Below the pieces are notes generated by a model that was not told the DNA's origin, ran no database searches, and saw only the letters and a list, made by a program, of their open reading frames with translations. The position numbers and the translations under genes are program-made. Below, in pieces: positions 13,101 through 26,200 of a DNA stretch of 64,000 nt (position 1 is its first letter; every line of letters starts with the position of its first letter). The stretch lies in assembly GCA_035772735.1 (NCBI GenBank), contig JASDFA010000010.1, forward strand, positions 156,552,501 to 156,616,500, given 5' to 3'. This stretch comes from Datura wrightii. Lineage: Eukaryota > Streptophyta > Magnoliopsida > Solanales > Solanaceae.

Positions 13101-14313
13101 TTTCTCCACATAATTTTAATATGGAACTTACTTTATGAATAGCAGAATTATCCTCAGTTACAATTTTAAAATATTGAAATCGAAGGTGTATCCACTCATA
13201 TCAAGCTTTCGATAATACCGTAAGTTTTAAGTGGTCATATCGATCCTTTTCAGATTATTCCACAATTCAAGTGGATCTTTCACAGTTAAATATTCAGTTT
13301 TTAATCCTTCATGAAGATGATGATGAAGAAAAATCATGGCCTTCGCTTTATCTTGACTTGATGCATCATTTTCTTATTTAATGGTAGTTCCAAGACCTTT
13401 AGCGTCAAGGTGAATTTCAACATCAAGAACCCATGATAAATAATTCTTTCCGATAATATCAAGTGCCACAAACTCAAGTTTTGATAAATTTGATATGGTG
13501 AAAACTAAAAAAAAGAAAATAAATTAGAAAAAATAAAGACAATTGAAACTAAATTTCTGAACGCTAATAAACTAAATAGATCATAAAGATATATTGAGTA
13601 AACATAAATTGGTTACTAATTAATGTAACAATGATTATACATGACATTAAAACTCAATAAGAAAATACAAGGGAATTAGTTAGTTTTTCCTTTTATTGTA
13701 AATAATATTTTATCTAATTGGCCTTTAATCTATTACAACTTTTAAAAGTAAAGTGAGCAATGAGAAAAAACATTAGGCATTAGCCCTATTGTAAGACCCA
13801 TAACATAAGTTATAATAATAATATGCTAAAATGGAAATTTGCGGAGTATCATAAGATGTTTAATAAGAGATAAATTATGATGACATTACTTTTGTATAAA
13901 TTAAAAATCAAAATAGCTAAAATAAAACTATATGCATACTAAAGTTGAGGTATAATTCAATAAATGATCATAAAATTAGATATGTTAATAAAAAAATATC
14001 ACATAAACTAGTTAAAAAATTAAATAAATAAATAAAAATTAGCACATAATACATGTATTTATTATACCTGAGATAAAAACTTAATTTATTTGAAGAAAGA
14101 CTAAAATATTTGTGCTGATAACGTGTTATAAAATAAAACTAATATAAAATAAAAAATGACAAAAGAGTAGTAAATAATAAAAGGAGTAGCAAGAGTACTA
14201 TTTCTTTTTCACCTTTTTATGATATCACTTACATCTAAACATAAGACTATATATAAGCCTTCAAACTTGGGGAAGTGAGTGTGTTACAGTGAAATATCCA
14301 ATATTTTACAACA
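10150..14313 (-). mobile_element. Ty1/Copia retrotransposon remnant with 5' LTR; 3' part deleted
   Basis: Read on the minus strand from the LTR at 14313. Gag text lies at about 13500-13260 (LEFVALDIIGKNYLSWVL, then LHHHLHEGLKTEYL). A protease-like segment is at 12690-12400 (LIDSTTTHTILRD). Integrase is at 12040-11160 (IQGDICGLIHPPCGSFKYYL, HLKIFGCTVYVPI). Reverse transcriptase is at 10550-10150 (METYSPVVDAITFKYLI, LHELKQSGRMWYNRL). Stops and frameshifts occur throughout. The element stops inside the RT near 10150, so RNase H and the 3' LTR are missing. The upstream GTTATCAGCAC after the LTR fits a known plant Copia primer-site motif. It lies antisense to the plus-strand Copia remnant and belongs to a different lineage, judging by its primer motif and Gag sequence. 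Confidence 0.85.
14124..14313 (-). repeat. 5' LTR of the minus-strand Copia remnant (190 bp)
   Basis: On the minus strand it starts TGTTGTAAAATATTGG and ends TTTTATTTTATAACA, the TG...CA pattern of an LTR, and is followed directly by a CGTTATCAGCAC primer-site motif. A TATATATAG motif near 14250 may be its TATA box. No second copy occurs at the other end of the remnant, so this call rests on termini and position. Confidence 0.6.
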
Positions 14314-14499
14314 ATATTTGGTACATTTAGTATCAAAGTTTATATCGTATTAATCCCTCATTCTCGGCAACCAAACACCCTTGAAGATTAATTCGGTTAG
14401 TATCATCGCATTTTCCCTTTATGACTATGGGCTATGATTCTATGAATGTAAAAATATGGAAAAAAATAAAAATATTTTTAAATTACATAAAATTAAATA

Positions 14500-15500
14500 A
14501 AAATATTCTTTGTTAATAGTTTAATTTAAAAATACTTATTTCATTCATAATTTGATTTAAAAATATTTTTACTGTTATTTAATCGGGTAGAAAATGCCCT
14601 TCCTAATAAAGATATTACTTTTTTTCTTTTTAACACATTCTTTTCCTAATAAACTTATTATTTTAAAAACTTTTTTTTTCCTTTTTAAAATCCCTTTAAC
14701 AATAAAAGATGTGAAAAATGATTTTTCTTTTCTTCTTCTTAATTTCATTTTATCAATTAAAATATATTAATCCCATGTACTTATTAACTGATAATATAGA
14801 TCATATATAAGATCATAGTAATCCGATCATTAATCTATATTTAGATAACCATATAATTCTCTTTCCTTATAAAATAGGAAATCTTTTTATTTCTTAATCT
14901 TTTCTAATTGAAGTAGGATAATTCCTTGCCAATGTAACCCTTGCTTTTATTATTAAAAGGAAAAAATGGTCAACAATAATTTCATCGATATATTTTAAAG
15001 ATATTTTATAATCTAAAGTAATAATGTAATAAACTTTCATATTTTATGATATTATTATTTCATTTTTAAAATTAAGGATTACGTTAGCAAATACTTATTC
15101 TACTTTAATTTAGAAAAGATTAAGAAATAAAAATATTTTTTATTTTATTAAATTTTTATTATTTAAAATTAATGATAAGATTAATATGACCTATATTATA
15201 GTTAAAGAGTACATGAAATTATTTTATTTAATTGATAAAATGAGATTAAGAATAAAAAAATCACTTTCTATTTTTTTATTAGTTAAAAAAATTTTTAAAA
15301 AGAAGAAACAAGAAAAGAGTTAATTAAAAACAATAATTTTATTAGAAAAAAGAATATCTTTAAAAAAGAAATAAAATAATATATTTATTAAAAATGATAT
15401 TTGACTTAATTAAGTAATAATATTAATACTTTTAAATTAAATAATTATTTTTAAAATTTTTTTTAGATTAAATTATTAATAGTAGATATTTTTGTTCAAT
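14500..15500. mobile_element. Large AT-rich fold-back element
   Basis: The left arm (about 14500-14790) and the right arm (about 15210-15500) are imperfect reverse complements. Shared text includes TTTTATCAATTAAA, CATTCTTTTCCTAATAAACT against its degenerate inverse, and AAAAATATTCTTTGTTAATAG against CTATTAATAGTAGATATTTTT. The arms are roughly 290 bases with a 420-bp AT-rich middle. No protein is encoded. Its right edge lies only about 45 bases from the TATA box of the next gene, so it has replaced or displaced the distal promoter. Confidence 0.5.
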
Positions 15501-15542
15501 TTTACGTAGCCGAAGAGCTTGACTCCTTTCCGTTAAAAATAT

Positions 15543-15550
15543 TATAAATA
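15543..15550 (+). promoter_or_regulatory. Candidate TATA box of the methyltransferase-like gene
   Basis: TATAAATA lies 188 bases before the start codon at 15738. This implies transcription start near 15575 and a 5' UTR of about 160 bases. Motif and position only. Confidence 0.5.
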
Positions 15551-15737
15551 GTTTAAGGGCCATTGTGATCACAGAAACTATTGGGTGGTCAAACTGTAAT
15601 TCACTTCATTTATGGCCTCTATCCCTCAGGACTCCGCCAACTGAAGTGAACCGGAATTTCGTGTGCAACTAATAAAGGGAATTTCACACATTGAGTGTGA
15701 GAGTGAGTCGAGTAGGAGTGGAAAGTGTCAATTGAAG

Positions 15738-18700
15738 ATGCTAGAAAGAGTATTCTCTTTACGCAGGGCATCGCCGGTTACGGACGACGGCGACGGAGAG
15801 GGAGACGAATCGAAAACACGGAAGCAATTGTATCCGGCCACGAGATTCACCAATTACATGACTCGAACCTTTCACATCTGGCCATTCCTCCTTATAGGAG
15901 TCGTGCTAGTGGTCGTCACTTCATTCGCTTACCACTCTCGTGACCTTGTTTGTATCTCTGCTTCCTCTTCCGGTAACATTTCACGCTTGCGATTTTTTGG
16001 CTTCGAAGGCCTTGAAACTGACGTCGGATCTCTTGGCGTCCCATGGTGTAAGTTCATTTGTCTTTGTTTCACTATTTCTTCTGCTCGCTACATAAAGATA
16101 TTGTGAGATTTTCTGTGGAATTTCTTCTATTCACTGCACGTAAATAAAGTTTATCAACTTGCGGATGTACGATATTGAGAATTTCTTTCAATGCTGTTGT
16201 TGTTTGCTATCCAGAATTGTCTGGATCTGTATTCTCGTGGTGTTGGATATTGCGTCCGAGTATATTATGCATTCCTGATCAGAAATGTATGCTCAACTCA
16301 CTCGTGATTAAACAGATTATCTGAAGTGTGGCTGTTTTTCAGCATGGTCGTAGCTACATTTCATTTTTGCTTGTGGTCCAGTTTTTTCTGATTATAGAAG
16401 TCTCAGGGTTTGGTTTACCAAATTTATCTGGATCTTTGGTGGAATCAGGAGCTGATAGCTCACTCTGGCTAGTTTGGGATTAAGGCCTAGTTGATTGGGC
16501 AGAATGGAGAACTGTTAAGGTGTGAGTTACTAAATAGGCGTTTTGGTCTTGGTTTACGATTTTCTCAGTGTGTCTACATTAAAGATAATCCTCCAATAAG
16601 GTGATATAAGTGTGATATTAATGGAAGGGTTTGGCGTAATGGCCTGATGGGAACATTTATTAAGTGTGAATTGATTTTCTGGTTATCTAATTGGGATTTG
16701 GTACACTCAGATATTGAACTTGGGCAACTTATTATTAGCAGTCCTTTTGTGTAATTTTAATGCTATTATGGGACCATGTTTGAGAATGCTACTCACAACC
16801 GGAAATGGTTGCAGATTTTGGCAGGTATTATTAATTTAGTTTCAAAATGTAGACTGTTCGGTTACCTGTTTATAGTGAGCTTCACAATACTGTTCTTTGA
16901 CAGATGATCATTTTAAACTTTTAGCATGTGGCATAAAGTGGATGAATTGGTTACTTGCTGCTGCTTCACAATTTTGTCATTGCCAAATTAAAAATTGTTT
17001 GTCATCATTACACTTCTTTTCTTCTTTCTTTTTGCTGAATTGTGTCTTAAGCTGTAGCTTGGATCAAATGTCATTAGATGAAGTAATTATTGCATACATT
17101 CATTTACACACACATGAGCGCATCTACATGTATATAGATATATATGTTTTTATGTCTAAAAAGTGGATCACGATTTGAATGTTAGAAGGTTTCTTCCGTG
17201 CATTCTCTATATATGAGGAAGCTAGAATTAATACAATCATTGATGAAAAACAATCAGTTGTAGCTATCTGAACATTTTGGATTTGAGCGTTGGAAGATGA
17301 TATTAAAATGACTCAATGCAGCTTATAATTTAATCCTTGTCAAAAGGCAGATCGAAACATGATAAATCTGTTGAATGGACCACCAAGGACTTACTCGAAG
17401 GTCTGGAGGAGTTTGTGCCAATATACGAGACACGACCTATCAAGAATAACATGTATGGGATGGGCTTTGATCACAGCTTTGGGCTTTGGTTTATTGCTCG
17501 ATGGTTGAAACCTGAGCTGATGATTGAGAGTGGCGCATTCAAGGGACACTCAACTTGGGTTCTGAGACAAGCAATGCCAGATACACCAATCATATCAATT
17601 ACACCTCGTCATCCAGAGAAATATCTGAAGAAAGGACCGGCTTATGTTGATGGAAATTGTACGTACTTTGCTGGAAAAGACTTTGTTGACTTTGGAAGTG
17701 TTGATTGGGCAAAAGTTATGAAGAAATATGAAATCAAAGATCATAGCAAGGTTCTTATCTTTTTCGACGATCATCAAAATGAACTGAAAAGGTATTATGG
17801 CCTTTTAGATTGGACACTCTTGTAGTGTTTTTCTTGATGGAGGATTTCTTGATCATTTGTTTGGTCTAATTGTAATGCAATAGTATCGACTGCCACTTTT
17901 TTTACAAAATTGTTGACTCTACCTCAGCTGGCTCTCCATTTTGAACTTTGATTGACAGACTAAAGCAAGCACTGAAAGCAGGGTTTAGACATCTTGTTTT
18001 TGAGGACAACTATGATACTGGCACAGGAGACCACTATTCTTTTAGGCAGATGTGTGATCAATTTTATGTAAGAGGTATTTCTCGTTTCAACTTCCTATCT
18101 TTTTTAACACGTCAACACCTAACTGGACATTTAAGTTATTTTACATTTAATCTCTTTTATAAATCTTTTTGCATTTAAATATTGCTGTTTAGTGTAAATT
18201 TCTTTTGAAGTCTATTTCTTTTCACTTTTATATTATATTTCTCCCCCTTTCTAAGTCGATTTAAGTTTTACTGGAATAGCCTTATGCATCTTTTCTGATT
18301 CTATCTAGGGAAGAACACATAATTGGAAAGCATTTTGTCTCATATATACATTACAGCACAATAAGTCAGATCACATGAAGTTTAATGAAAACTTGCCAGC
18401 ATATGTTAAGTCCCAAAGGGATTGCTGAATGGTTGAGGCAAGGAGAAAAATCTCAAGATCTCATATTTGAATCCCTGTTAGAAACCTCAGTGTGAGCTCA
18501 ACTGTCTAATCCTTGGTAGGCGTTTTTCTATCTCCTGTGCTTGCAGGCTGTGGCAGGTTGCCTAATGCATTAATCAGGAGCGTGCGAGCCAAACCCGATA
18601 CCGCTGTATTTTATTTTTAAAAAGAAATTGATACTCTGCCATTTCTGAAGAACAATTCTATACTACCAAAGCATGCATGTCCAACAATTATCTTTCCAGT

Positions 18701-20998
18701 TAATAAAACCCTTAAAAGAGATTTTGTGGTAACTCTCACTATGATACAGGAGACGAATGCATCAATTAAATCAATGATATCAACAAGAGAATAGAAATTA
18801 GTTGATTGCAAATCTTGGGTATGTAGTGTAGCGCATTTAAGTATATCATAATTTGAATATGTTATTCATCTCCAAGTGTATAAAAAAGATACAAGTTCGA
18901 AACACTAATAGCTGGCTAATTGATTTCAGATAAGGAATTGAGATAGTCTTGATTATGAAATTGGGAAAACCGAGATAACAAGAGAATAATGTGTAGGAAC
19001 GATGGCTAATTCTTTCTTTTTGAAAGAAGGTATCTTGCTGTGAAACCAAAAAAAAGGAAAAAGGCAAAACACATTGGTTGCCCGTTAAAGTTGGCTCCAG
19101 TTTTCATTTTGATGACTCATTTAAAGTCCGTACCTGCTGAACACTCCAACCCCAAAAAATATGTGCTTATTTAACACCTTATACAAATCTGTAAATAAGT
19201 CCAGTCCCGTGAAATACATGTACTCTGATGTGTCAAAATTGACTAATAAAAAAGTGCACATGGTTTTTGAACCTAAAAATAGCCTTTGAAAAGAAACAAT
19301 GTATATCTTCTCCATGCCCCTCCCCGCTGCTGCCGTTGGCAGTCCCCCCGTTCAACCCCTCCCCTCCAACTCACTGTTTTTAAGATGCCCTTCCCCCTCC
19401 CCTCCCCCCACCCCCTCTCCCTTCCATGGTCTTCTCCGAACACCCCACCCTCTCGTTCCATCGACCCCCCATTCCATCATCCTCTCCACCCAAAAGGACC
19501 ACCATACTTGTTGCTAGTTGCTAAGTGTTATCATTCAGTTTGCTAGTCGTTTTGATCCCAATTTCAAATATTCTTTCATTCATTTTTGCTAGTCGTTTTC
19601 CCAGGCATTTATCATTGTTGCCATTGATATCTTAGTTTTTGTTGAAAACTTGAACCCAGATGCAACCAGATTCTTATATGTTTGGGCTTATACAAGATTG
19701 ACCAAATTTTTTTTACTCCACTGATTTGTCTTCTTCTTTGTAATTCTCATTTGAAATCTAATGTCTTCACATGAAAAATTGAATATCTAGTGGTGAAAAT
19801 GGTTGTCAAGGGAAGAAGGGAAAAAGAATAAAAATAAAAATATAAAATTTGATCCTTCACTCTCTTTTGAAGTGAGGTACACACATGTTGTCATGTCAGC
19901 AGTGTGTGTCTAAATGGAACAGAGCTTTGTTAAAGTGTTCACGTGGAACAGGCGTAAATTGGAGTGTCTAAGTGAAAAGTGTGTACAAGTTTAGGTGGCT
20001 ATCTATGTGTTTTGCGAAGAAAAAAGAAAAAAAATATAAAACCAGATATTCAAGTATCAATTTGGTTTATTTTACATTGCTTCGTATCCGAATCTACAAA
20101 TTTCTTCATTATTTGTAACAGTTCTTTACTTGGGAGGTTGGAATCTTTCTATTCCGTACATATTTGTCCTGAGCTATTTGACATAAATAAAAGGGGTAAA
20201 GGCTTGTTATTCAACAGTATAACATGACTTATATACTCGTATCAACCAAGGTGTATGTGGATCTATTCAAATTTTTAATGAAGTTGATTGGAAAAATACG
20301 GACTTATCTACACAGAATGTATCTAATGCATTCTAGGACAGTGTCAATAAATGATAAGGCATCTGTGCTGTATAGGTAGCAGGGAAGAAAGCTGATCGAA
20401 ATGGAATTGGATTTATGTCTATTTCTAGTGTGACAGATGAACTTAGTGTTTCTTAATATGCTTTGAAGTTGTGAATTTCCCTCCTTTATGATTTATCATA
20501 GACTCATCATGGTTGTTTGAAATTGCTCTGCTACCCGAAATGTATACCTGCATAATACATTTTTCTATTTGATATCCAGGTGGGGGCCATAGCTGCTTTA
20601 AGGACAGCGATGAAGCTAGGGTTAGATCAAGAAGGAAGAAGTTTTGGGAGAAGGCCGTTGATATTGAGGAACTATGTGGTCCTGGTGAAGCATGGTGGGG
20701 CGTGAGAGGGCAGATGCGTGATGATTTTAACCACAGCAATAAAGCTATTACTTATGCAGAGCATTTTCAAAACAGCAGGTTTGTAGAGTCAGTGCTAGAT
20801 GTTTACTGGGAGCTCCCGCCTGTGGCTGGTCCTTCACTTACTCATCAGACGAGATACGATCCAGCTCGTGCACAGAGTCCTATTGTTGAAGATGGCAGAT
20901 ATGGATTGTTTCAGAGACTTGGCTTATCTAGACTTGAAACTTCTGTATTCAATGGTTACACTCAAATGGTCTATCTTCAAGTGTCGCAAGAACCTTAA
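15738..20998 (+). CDS. Type II membrane protein with methyltransferase-like domain (plant family of unknown function)
   Basis: Exons 15738-16047, 17347-17791, 17959-18074 and 20580-20998 join into 1,290 bases (429 residues). All introns are GT-AG and phases close. The start is the first in-frame ATG (MLERVFSLRRA). Residues 1-45 are charged; residues 46-65 (FHIWPFLLIGVVLVVVTSFA region) form one membrane anchor. From about residue 104 the conserved body starts (WCRSKHDKSVEW). LMIESGAFKGHSTW at 161-174 resembles motif I of class I SAM-dependent methyltransferases, close to the CmcI/rhamnosyl O-methyltransferase type. LIFFDDHQ at 240-247 and HLVFEDNYDTGTGDHYSF near 262 are likely active-site segments. 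The body ends with a CGPGEAWWGVRGQMRDDF stretch. It would be a Golgi or ER protein with a lumenal domain; the substrate is unknown. Highly conserved residues argue against decay. Catalysis is inference from fold motifs only. Confidence 0.88.
18408..18625 (+). mobile_element. tRNA-derived SINE in intron 3 of the methyltransferase-like gene
   Basis: The 5' part resembles a tRNA promoter: GGGATTGCTGAATGGTTGAG looks like an A box, and ATATTTGAATCCC 40-50 bases later looks like a B box. A GC-richer tail (GGAGCGTGCGAGCCAAACCC) and an A/T-rich 3' end follow. It lies sense to the host gene. No convincing target duplication was found. Confidence 0.55.
19310..19500. repeat. C/CT-rich low-complexity block in intron 3
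   Basis: A run of CCCCTCCCC-like text about 190 bases long inside the 2.5-kb third intron. It opens proline- or serine-rich frames on both strands, but these have no family resemblance and lie between verified exons. Confidence 0.6.
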
Positions 20999-21860
20999 TT
21001 GGTTCTAGAATTGGTTAAAACCGAGTTTTTTGTTGCCACTGGATGTGGGTTGTAGTTTTGTTCTTTACATGTATATCTCCTTCTCTATCCTATTTTCTTC
21101 AGTTCTTTAGGATGTATTTCTTGAGAGCCAAGTGCACGTCTTGTCCATTCAGTCCTGGTACAATGTAACTGAAATTTGCTTATGCCCTTGTCATTAGTCC
21201 TACAGTCTACAGTACTATTTATGTGGAGTGGTGGAAGTCCAATGGGTGGAAATTGATCCTCTGTACGCAACACGGAATATATATGCTAAAATTGCTGATG
21301 TTCTATGGCTCTTCCCTTTCCCATATTGCTCTTAAGCTATATGGCAAGAAAGAATTTTAAAAAAGATGCATCAAGTGATAGTTCACTTGTATTTATCTTC
21401 ATAAAATCAGAATGATAGTTACCTTACCTTGTACCCCTAATTGTCCATCTACTTAACTTTGCGAAAGAATGCCCCCCACAACCAACCCTGTTACCCATAT
21501 ATAACCAGTGGCACAATACATAGAAGCTCATTCCATCTGGCACCATAACCAATTCAAGCTTCAACAGGCTCAAAGAAGCAAGCACATTAAAGCACTTCCA
21601 TTAAAGGCACTGACGGTGCCAACTTCATGGTTATAGAAGCTAGATATACATTAAGAAGATTCAAGCCAAACACCATTACGAGCCAAGAGCTTCTCTCTCA
21701 GCTTCTTTCTGTTGTTTTGATTGGACAGTCCTCAGGAGACATATGAAGACTAAAAAATTATAACAATATATCAATTGATAGTTAACTGAAGGTTTAAGTT
21801 TCGCGTGTCATTTTTCACATATGAAACGGATACTTAACATCGGATTAACCGAAGCGTATC

Positions 21861-21942
21861 GTCGATATGTCCGAGTGGTTAAGGAGACAGACTCGAAATC
21901 TGTTGGGCTTTGCCTGCGCAGGTTCGAATCCTGCTGTCGACG
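21861..21942 (+). tRNA. tRNA-Ser (anticodon CGA)
   Basis: The 82-base sequence folds as a class II tRNA. The acceptor stem GTCGATA pairs with TGTCGAC (one G-T pair), and G is the discriminator. The D-arm region GTCCGAGTGGTTAAGGAG holds the A box. The anticodon stem ACAGA/TCTGT encloses the loop CTCGAAA, so the anticodon is CGA, reading UCG serine codons. The long variable arm (TGGGCTTTGCCTGC) is typical of serine tRNAs. The T arm CAGGTTCGAATCCTG holds the B box. There is no intron and no encoded CCA, as expected for a nuclear gene. Confidence 0.97.
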
Positions 21943-21944
21943 TA

Positions 21945-21953
21945 CTTTTTTTT
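21945..21953 (+). terminator. RNA polymerase III terminator of tRNA-Ser
   Basis: A run of eight or more T residues starts a few bases after the tRNA 3' end, the standard Pol III stop signal. Confidence 0.85.
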
Positions 21954-21999
21954 AGGCCGCCTTTTTATTTTCAGTGAAGTGCGTCTATGCGGCTGCGCT

Positions 22000-22302
22000 G
22001 TATACTACTACTTGTTATGGTTCCCCTTATAGTTTATACTGCCTTAAATACTTCTTAAACTCACACTGGAAACTATAAATATTACCACTGTGAATGATTT
22101 TGGACGGCAATTAAATAACTTCTAAACATTTGCCAAACTATTACTTTTCCATTTCAATTTATTTGTATGATGAGGTATTTCACTACTAAAGATGGATCTA
22201 AGCTTTTAATTTGATGAATTCAGCTTTTAAATTCAATAATAACTGAAATTATTGTACCTTTAAAGTTATTGGTTTGACATTATTATTTATTCAAATTTTA
22301 AT

Positions 22303-22343
<41 letters not shown>

Positions 22344-23100
22344 GTGAATTTTTTTAAATTAAATTCAAGTAAATTCACAGCCTGAAACACTACATTGACC
22401 TCTTATAGTGGCAATAAATAAGGATAAAGTCAATTACTGGATCATCAATATTACTTAAAAGGCATTTAGTTTTTGACAAAAAAAATAGAAAAAGAAACCA
22501 ATTTCAGATGGTTTGGAAGCTTTAAACCAATTAAACTTTTATTAATTAAATTAAAAGACAATTGCAAAACGAAAAAACACAAGATATAAAATACTTTTGC
22601 TAATCAATTTCAAAAACCAAATAGTTAGCTTGCTTTAATGAAGTCCCGGTATGTCTACACAAGTTGATGGAAAATCACACAAGATGTGGACCGTAGCAGT
22701 AGTACTATTTCTCATCTTTTTTTTTTGTCTATTAAGTTAAAAATAAATAATTATTTTTATTTATTTAATTTTAAAAATTTAAAAATAATTTATCATTTAA
22801 TTTTTAATTTTTTTAATTATTATTATCAATATATTTTTTGAATATTAAATTTAAAGATACTACAATAAAATTGTGTCGAATTAATTGTTAAACTTGGTAA
22901 CTTCCTCTTCGCTCTAAAGAAAAACTAGTGGTGGTCACTGTGACGAGACTTCCAATATATCTTGAAGCGCGTGATTACCACTTTTAGAGACGAAACTACC
23001 CTTCCCTAACCGCTTTTATTTTTTTCCACAAATAAATTAACAAAGACGTCAACTGTTGTGTCTGCTTGGTCCGAGAGTGAATTACTGGAAGTTAGTGCTG
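22000..23100. other. Intergenic DNA between tRNA-Ser and PEX2, with (AT)n microsatellite
   Basis: An (AT)n tract runs from about 22306 to 22341. The stretch 22700-22870 is AT-rich and resembles the inverse of a dispersed AT-rich repeat also seen near 40850 and 44610. No gene seen. Confidence 0.5.
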
Positions 23101-23230
23101 AACTGAATAGATTGCTCACCGGACTCTGGGGAGAGACCGCCGGCGTCGATTACAAATTTCTTCATCGTATTTCTCTCTGTAGTTAAAATTCATCTGAATT
23201 ACCTCTAGCAGTAATATTACGACGGGATAT

Positions 23231-26200
23231 ATGGATAGGCAAAACCTAGCTTCATCGTCCTCTCCCCGTGGTGGTGCCACCGTCCTCCCTTTCCCACAAC
23301 AAGATGCTTGGATCAATACCTACCGGAATTTACTTCCTCACTGGCAGTCTCTTGCTCCACCGCACCAGGTACTCTGTCTGCCCATTCATTTTATGCCTCA
23401 AATTTTTATCCTCGTTTTCACTTATTCAATATGACACTTGAGAAGATAACAGATTTCCAGTTAGGGCAGAGAGTGTATGATTGAAGTTGAATCTTTTCAA
23501 ACTGTATATTTATGTTTACATACAATTACACTTGTAGAACAGCTTCGACAAAATTTCCATTTTTCTCCTCCACTTCTGCTTATTTTATGTCTGTTTGTTC
23601 TTTTGCTACACTATTGCCCAAAAATATTGTCTTTCTTATTGGGCTTAATCGATGGAAGTATTGTAAGTTATTGTTTCAGTTTTGGTGACAACAGGCTGTG
23701 CTTTGGCTGTCTATCCAGTTATGGAAACTTTGATGGAGCTTAGAACATTCATAGAAAAAGTTCTGATACTAACATTTGCACTGTTGATGGTTTTAGTGTG
23801 TTTTTCGACATGGAAATTCACTTATTTCTCCATTGTAACACACAAAAACTGTTCCCTTTCCTTTTGTGTTGTAAAATTCTTAAATGTCAGATCTTTTTAC
23901 TGCTGGGGCTCAGAGAAGGGGGAATAAAGAGTCTCATTTTGAGGTTTTATTTGGGGAGATTATTGCTCCCAACTACTGAAATTTCATGTTGATAACTTCT
24001 TTTGGCAGTCAGCTATTCCAATTTCAATATCCAGAGTTAATCAGGTAGATGCTGGCAGACTGGACATTGAAATGTCAGCCATGCTAAAAGAGCAGTTGGT
24101 TAAGGTCTTTTCTTTAATGAAGGTACCTATCATGTAACTTTTTTATTTTATCATCGAGATTCATCAAGTCTTCATGATTCTGTTTTCTCACAAACGTTTT
24201 GATATGTGTTTCTTTTGTTTGGGATTAGCCAGGAATGTTATTCCAATATGAACCAGAACTTGATGCTTTCCTTGAGTTTCTAATCTGGCGATTTTCTATC
24301 TGGGTTGATAAGCCTACTCCTGGTAATGCTCTCATGAATCTGAGATATAGAGATGAACGTGCAAGTGAGATTACACGAAAAGGTTAGAAAAGCATCTTTG
24401 CTTAATCTTTTTGCTCCTTTTCCGTAAGTAGCTTGTATCAACCTTTTCTGTATCTCAGTGATGTTGGAAATCAAAATTGTCATATTGTGTTGCAACTATG
24501 GATAGATGAGATGGTTCTAAGTTCTACTTAAGGGATGTGAAAAAATACTCGTTTGGATATCCTTTTAAGTACGCATGTTTGGCTTTGATGCGTCAAGTGT
24601 CATTTTCGCTGAAGCTAAGTTGGTTGTACTTTGTACCTGTTCTCCTTCTCCTTTCGTTATAAGAAACTTTTTTGTGCAAATAATGACACCTCCTCACATT
24701 AACATATACTTTTATTCATCTCCCTTTGTCAGCTCTAATACATTGTTTTTCTGAAAGAAGTTGACCACTAATCTCGAAATTACTGTTTAGTAATCCTATT
24801 ATCTTTTTAAAGACTCACTGAGATGTTGTGTGGTATTTGGAAAAGAATGTCATCATCTGTTTTTGGAGTTTCTAGAGAGGATCTCTGATTCTGAGGGAGA
24901 TGATCCTCTTTGGTCTTGCTCTATTTAATTATTAATTGATCAGCTATGCTACTTGAGCCCTGTAAAGTTTTAAAATCTATAGCAAGTCTAAATCAGTTTG
25001 ATGGAGGGACCATTGGGATTGACTTGGAAAATCTCGTTGGTCTTACTTTGTGTTTGCAATGCAGAGGTTGGCAGCTTTATGTAATCAATATTTCTTGTTC
25101 CTTGCATTAACTGCTATAATTTCAGTTGCAGTTTTATAGTTTGGTAAGTCTATATTACCAAGGGTGTAGCATCAATCTGTGATGGAGGGATTGTCTTGGA
25201 AAATCTCCTTTATCTTACTTTGTGTTTGAAGTGCGAAGGTTGACAGCTTGATGTAGTTGCATTTCTTGTTTCTTGCATCAACTGCTATAATTTTAGTTCT
25301 AGTTCTTTTTCCTTTTCCATGTTTGTTGTAGTGCGGACTGGATTAGAGGGACCCGGACTTACTGTTGCTCAAAAGATATGGTACTGTGTTGCAACAGTCG
25401 GTGGTCAATATATATGGGCCCGTCTACAATCATTTTCTGCTTTCCGGAGATGGGGTGACTCTGAGCAGGTAGTGCTCTCCGTGCCTCACAAATTCAACAT
25501 GTTTGCATGCATACATGCCTGTTTTAGTGGTGACAAATCTGTGAAACTTTTCGTTCACTAATAGATAATATTCTTCCGTTATGTTGACTCCATTTGTTGT
25601 TAGAAATTAGTTAAAAAGTTTCTCAAATATTCTAACCTTGTATGAAAATTCTAACCATGCACAGGAATTCCTCAATGTTCATTTTGTTTTGGCTTTAGGC
25701 ATATGGAAAATGTGAAGAAGGAAAATTGGAAGGTTTTATATGATTTGAAACATGGACTTCAAATTAGGATCAGTAAAAACAGTTATCACTGATAAACCTT
25801 GATCATTGATATGACTAGAACATTAACAAACATCCAAGGATGTGGCCATGTGGTTAATTAAATTGAAATGGACCATGAGAAACTAGGAGCCGAGTTTCAG
25901 TAGAGCCAAAACTAATTCAGGTGATTTCTTCATATGTCCAAACTTTGATAGATATAGTTACCTGATGCATATGCTGTCAGGGGGTAATAGGTGCCGATGG
26001 AGTAGTCAAGGTGCGTGGAAGTTGGTCCAGATACCACTACTATTATAAAAATAGAGTAGAATATTAACAAAAATGTTTCATATAGGATCTTTTAGTCTGA
26101 AGATCACAAATAACATTTCATGTAGACAAGAACAACAAGATTCTTGTGGTAACAACATGTCCAAACAAAATTGGTTTGTTATGCCACGGCAGGCGATATT

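Noticed and set aside
19273..19546. Proline/serine-rich frames on both strands in intron 3 of the methyltransferase-like gene
   Set aside because: They come from a C-rich low-complexity block between two verified exons and resemble no protein family.
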